A DNA stretch of 19,432 nt, taken from a candidate division SR1 bacterium. GTDB lineage: Bacteria > Patescibacteriota > Gracilibacteria > Absconditabacterales > Absconditicoccaceae. The position numbers and the translations under genes were made by a program. Shown piece after piece: positions 16,640 to 19,432 of the stretch. The notes under the pieces are model-generated. The model was not told where the DNA came from, ran no database searches, and worked only from the letters and a program-made list of their open reading frames with translations. The DNA is taken from NCBI GenBank assembly GCA_007116275.1, contig SKIU01000013.1, positions 1 to 19,432 of the forward strand, written 5' to 3'. The stretch's first letter is position 1; every line of letters starts with the position of its first letter.

Positions 16640-18577
16640 TTATTTTTTATTGTCTTCTTTCTTGTCGTCTTTTTTGTCTTCATCGGCGTCGATGACTTCT
16701 GCTTCGTCTGATTTGTCAGCGTCTTTCCCATCTTCATCAATGATGTCATTTGGGTTAGGGTTTTCTGTGTTGTTTTCTGCAGCATATTTCCCCATAAGTT
16801 CTTGGAATTCTTTGTTATATTTTTCGAGTTCTTTGTCGATTTCCTCTTTGGTTACATCTTCTTTGGCTTTGAGCTCGTTTGCCTCTTTGAGGAGTTCGTC
16901 GATTTTTTTCATTTCGTCTTCAGGTATCTTATCTTTATTGTCGTTTTTCATATTTTCCATCTGGTAAACCACTTGTTCTAGTCTATTTTTTGCTTCGACA
17001 ACCTCTCTTTTTTTCTTGTCTTCTTCAGCAAATTTTTCAGCTTCTTCTTTTGCTGTTGCGATTTCTTCATCAGATATACCCGTCGCTCATTGGATGGTTA
17101 CTTTTTGTTCTTTACCAGTGGATTGTTCTTTGGCAGAGACATTGAGGATACCATTTGCGTCGATATCAAAGGTTACTTCAATCTTTGGTTCTCCTCTTCT
17201 CATATTTGGGATACCTTCCAGATTGAACGTTCCTAGTGATTTGTTATCTTTGGCAAATTGTCTTTCTCCTTGGACAACGTGTACGGTTACCGCACTTTGG
17301 TTATCGCTTGCAGTGGTGTAGACGTTGGATTTCTTAGCAGGGATAGTTGTATTTCTTTCGATCATTTTATGTGCTAATCATCCTTCGACTTCTACTGCTA
17401 ATGATAGTGGTGTTACGTCCATAAGGAGGATGTCGTTTACATCTCCTTGGATAATACCTCCTTGGATTGCAGCACCTGCAGCAACTGCTTCATCTGGATT
17501 TACTGTCGCTTTTGGTTCTTTACCAAATATATCTTTAACAATGTTTTTTATTTGTGGCATCCTTGTGGATCATCCGACTAGGATAATATCATTGATTTCA
17601 TCTTTGCTGATTTTAGAATCGCTGATTGCATCAAGGACTGGTTTTTTTGTTCTTTCGAAGAGATCTTTAGTTATCTCTTCAAATTTTGCTTTGGTGATAG
17701 TGACATCAAGGTTTCTTGGTTGTCCATCATCACCGGTTGTGATAAATGGGATAGTTATATCTACTCTTTCGGTACTTGATAATTGTTTTTTAGCATTTTC
17801 TGCTTCTTCCTTGATACGTTGCATAGCCATAGCATTGTCGCCAAGGTCTATAGATTCTTTCTTTTTAAACTCTTCAAGGATGTAATTGATGATTCTTGCA
17901 TCCCAATCAGCACCTCCTAGGTGTGTATCTCCTGATGTAGATAGTACTTGGTAGCTTCATTCAGATCCGATTTCCATAATCGTTACATCAAATGTTCCTC
18001 CTCCTAGGTCAAAGACACAGATTTTTTCGTCTTTGTTTTTTCCTTCACCGTAGTTGAGGGCAGCAGCTGTTGGTTCGTTGATAATTCTTTCCACTTTGAG
18101 TCATGCTATTTCTCCTGCTACTTTGGTAGCGTTTCTTTGGCTATCATTAAAGTAGGCAGGTACTGTTATAACTGCTTGTGTTACATCTTCTCCCAAGAAT
18201 TTTTCTGCGTCCTTTTTGATTTTTTGTAGGATAAATGCAGAGATTTGTTCTGGTTTGTATTCCTTATCATCAATAACTACTAAACATCCACCATCTTTTC
18301 ATTCTTTTACCTGATATGGTACAGTTTTTATTTCGTCTTTTACTTCACTGTACTTACGTCCGATAAATCTTTTTACTTCGTAGACGACGTTTTTTGGTTC
18401 AAGAATAGCTTTTCTCTTCGCTAGATCTCAAACAAGAAGATCGTCACCTTTAATATATACGATAGATGGAGTGGTTCTTTTTCCTTCATCGTTGACGATA
18501 ATTTCAGATTTTCCTCCCATAAGATAGGCAACAGCCGAATTGGTTGTTCCTAGGTCAATACCGATAACTTTTCACAT
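16640..18577 (-). CDS. dnaK: Chaperone protein DnaK (Hsp70)
   Basis: ATP-dependent cytoplasmic chaperone. 645 residues, full length. The ATPase domain has GIDLGTTNS (6-14), VPAYFNDSQRNATK, NEPTAAALNYG, FDLGGGTFDVT and LVGGSTRMP. The substrate domain begins at DVTPLSLAVEVEGG and includes NTTIPAKKS and GIPNMRRGEPKIEVTFDIDANGIL in family order. The C-terminus is acidic and ends in AEVIDADEDKKDDKKEDNKK, a variant of the usual EVVDAEF tail. At least eight TGA codons encode Gly, including codon 2 and one Gly of LVGGSTR; with the standard code the gene falls into several pieces. No grpE or dnaJ is adjacent. Transcribed from the promoter and CIRCE-like operator described separately. Stop TAA. Confidence 0.98.
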
Positions 18578-18611
18578 GTGCTTTATTTTTTTACAATTTA
18601 AAATATCAAAT

Positions 18612-18638
18612 ATAGCACCTATAGTATATGGATGCTAT
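18612..18638. promoter_or_regulatory. CIRCE-like operator (putative HrcA site) at dnaK
   Basis: ATAGCACCT (18612-18620), a 9-base spacer, and GGATGCTAT (18630-18638) match the CIRCE layout TTAGCACTC-N9-GAGTGCTAA at 12 of 18 arm positions. The spacer is exact and the central TAGCA/TGCTA is fully kept. It overlaps the -10 box and probable start point of dnaK, the usual place for HrcA repression. HrcA itself is not in the window. Confidence 0.65.
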
Positions 18639-18651
18639 ATCAAAAATGCAA
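18623..18651 (-). promoter_or_regulatory. dnaK promoter (sigma-70 type)
   Basis: On the minus strand TTGCAT (18651-18646) and TATACT (18628-18623) are separated by 17 bases, a near-consensus housekeeping promoter. Its -10 lies inside the CIRCE-like operator. The dnaK ATG is 46 bases downstream of the -10. Confidence 0.7.
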
Positions 18652-18673
18652 GAGATTTTTTAGTAATTCTTTT

Positions 18674-18704
18674 CTACTTTTTTGTCATTTCTACAAAAAA
18701 GTAG
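18674..18704. repeat. 12-bp inverted repeat upstream of the dnaK promoter
   Basis: CTACTTTTTTGT (18674-18685) and ACAAAAAAGTAG (18693-18704) are perfect complements around CATTTCT. It looks like a dispersed palindromic repeat rather than a promoter part; it also lies downstream of the nadM terminator. Confidence 0.7.
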
Positions 18705-18710
18705 CAAAAA

Positions 18711-18744
18711 AAATCTAGAAAAACCAATCCGCTCGTTGGTTTTT
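18711..18744 (-). terminator. Rho-independent terminator after nadM
   Basis: AAAAACCAA (18719-18727) and TTGGTTTTT (18736-18744) pair perfectly around an 8-base loop. Read on the minus strand it runs into CTAGATTTTTTTT. It lies 56 bases past the nadM stop. A smaller hairpin, GCAAAG-gagt-CTTTGC (18760-18775), lies between. Confidence 0.75.
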
Positions 18745-18799
18745 CATTGGTATTCCATAGCAAAGGAGTCTTTGCAGCTACTCGGATATGTACGAATTG

Positions 18800-19303
18800 C
18801 TATTGTTCCAGTAGTTTTAGTCTGTCGTAGGCGTTTATTTCTTGGAGGTAGTTGATGATGTCGGGGGAGAGGTGTTGTTGGAGGATGTGGTCGTGTTGGT
18901 GGATGATGGCGTTTCTGATATCTGATGCTCTGATGGCGATGTTTTGTTGTGGGATGATGATTTTTTTGTCAGGAAAGAGGTCGGTTACTCGTGGGTTGTC
19001 TGATATGATATGGTGAAAGTCTGGGATAGTTTGTATAACATGTTGGGTTCGTTGGGTATCGTTTGGAAAGTCTGGTATTTGGTAGATTTCTGTCATAGAC
19101 AGGAGGTTTTGGGATTGGAGGAGCTTTTCTATCATATACTGTCTTTCGTCGATAGAGAAAGGGTTATCTGTTGTATGTGTTTTATCCGATGATCCTATTC
19201 CGATGATAAGTTTTTTGACTCCATGGGAAAATGCTTGCTGGATAGCGTCGAGGTGTCAGTGGTGAGGTGGTTGGATACGGGCGATCCATAGGCCTGTGGA
19301 CAT
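18800..19303 (-). CDS. nadM: Nicotinamide-nucleotide adenylyltransferase, archaeal (NadM) type
   Basis: Makes NAD from NMN and ATP. 167 residues, the length of archaeal NadM (about 168). The nucleotidyltransferase motif is RIQPPHHGHLDAI (from residue 9), with the Gly16 of HHGH encoded by TGA. Then come KKLIIGIGSSDKTHTTDNPFS, the family's IIGIGSA-SHT-NPF block, SDNPRVTDLF (family GNPLV), and IRASDIRNAI in place of the SGTEIRR motif. The start ATG at 19303 is set by an in-frame TAA two codons upstream. The usual GRFQP is ARIQP here. The standard code would show only the C-terminal 111 residues from an internal ATG. Stop TAG. Confidence 0.88.
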
Positions 19304-19389
19304 GGGTTATAAGTTATAAATTGTGAATGATATATTGTTTTGAGTATAGGGAAATGAGGTGGATAATCTAGGATATAATTTCTTCTTAT

Positions 19390-19428
19390 GTCATTTCGAC
19401 TGAAGCGAAGCGTAATGGAGAAATCTTG
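19390..19428 (+). repeat. Probable dispersed intergenic repeat, at the window edge
   Basis: GTCATTTCGACTGAAGCGAA followed by GCGTAATGGAGAAATCTT resembles a short intergenic repeat that I recall from CPR and Bacteroidetes genomes. The match is from memory. No second copy is in the window, and the element may continue past its end. Confidence 0.45.
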
Positions 19429-19432
19429 GGGA

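Noticed and set aside
17325..17885. A 186-codon open frame antisense to dnaK (also 16650-16967)
   Set aside because: Shadow of the dnaK coding strand; serine-rich translation without recognisable domains.

Overview
The window comes from a low-GC bacterium that reads UGA as glycine. About 105 in-frame TGA codons fall inside otherwise intact genes. They sit at conserved glycines such as L2 HPHGGGE, LeuRS HVGHPKG, TypA DTPGH and NadM HHGH. All 26 complete genes end in TAA (19) or TAG (7). This is the code known from Gracilibacteria and Absconditabacteria (SR1) of the Candidate Phyla Radiation (translation table 25). A second recoding is visible: all nine CGA codons in the partial leuS gene sit where leucyl-tRNA synthetases carry tryptophan, while CGT, CGC and AGA still read as arginine. 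To my knowledge CGA/CGG-to-Trp has been proposed for Absconditabacteria, so that is the best lineage call. A missing L30 gene between rpsE and rplO also fits the CPR.

Layout: 1-827 (minus) is the N-terminal part of leuS. 828-1267 holds no gene. 1268-1609 is a tRNA cluster, Phe(GAA)-Ile(GAT)-Pro(TGG). 1698-13875 is one long plus-strand translation operon: tuf, rpsJ, rplC, rplD, rplW, rplB, rpsS, rplV, rpsC, rplP, rpmC, rpsQ, rplN, rplX, rplE, rpsN, rpsH, rplF, rplR, rpsE, rplO, secY, closed by a hairpin terminator. typA (13969-15765) and a lipoprotein-type thiol peroxidase (15906-16571) follow on the plus strand. They converge on dnaK (16640-18577, minus) across a bidirectional terminator. dnaK has a good promoter overlapped by a CIRCE-like operator. 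An archaeal-type NMN adenylyltransferase, nadM (18800-19303, minus), lies upstream of dnaK. The window ends in what looks like a dispersed intergenic repeat.

The genes are mostly translation and protein-export machinery: EF-Tu, 20 ribosomal proteins and SecY, with the ribosome-associated GTPase TypA and the chaperone DnaK next to them. Essentially no start codon has a Shine-Dalgarno sequence; leaders are short and T/A-rich, often ending in TTATG or TTATTG-like runs. Short GCTATTAGC-type repeats sit in several of the longer gaps of the operon. Read with the standard code, most of these genes would look fragmented; they are intact.
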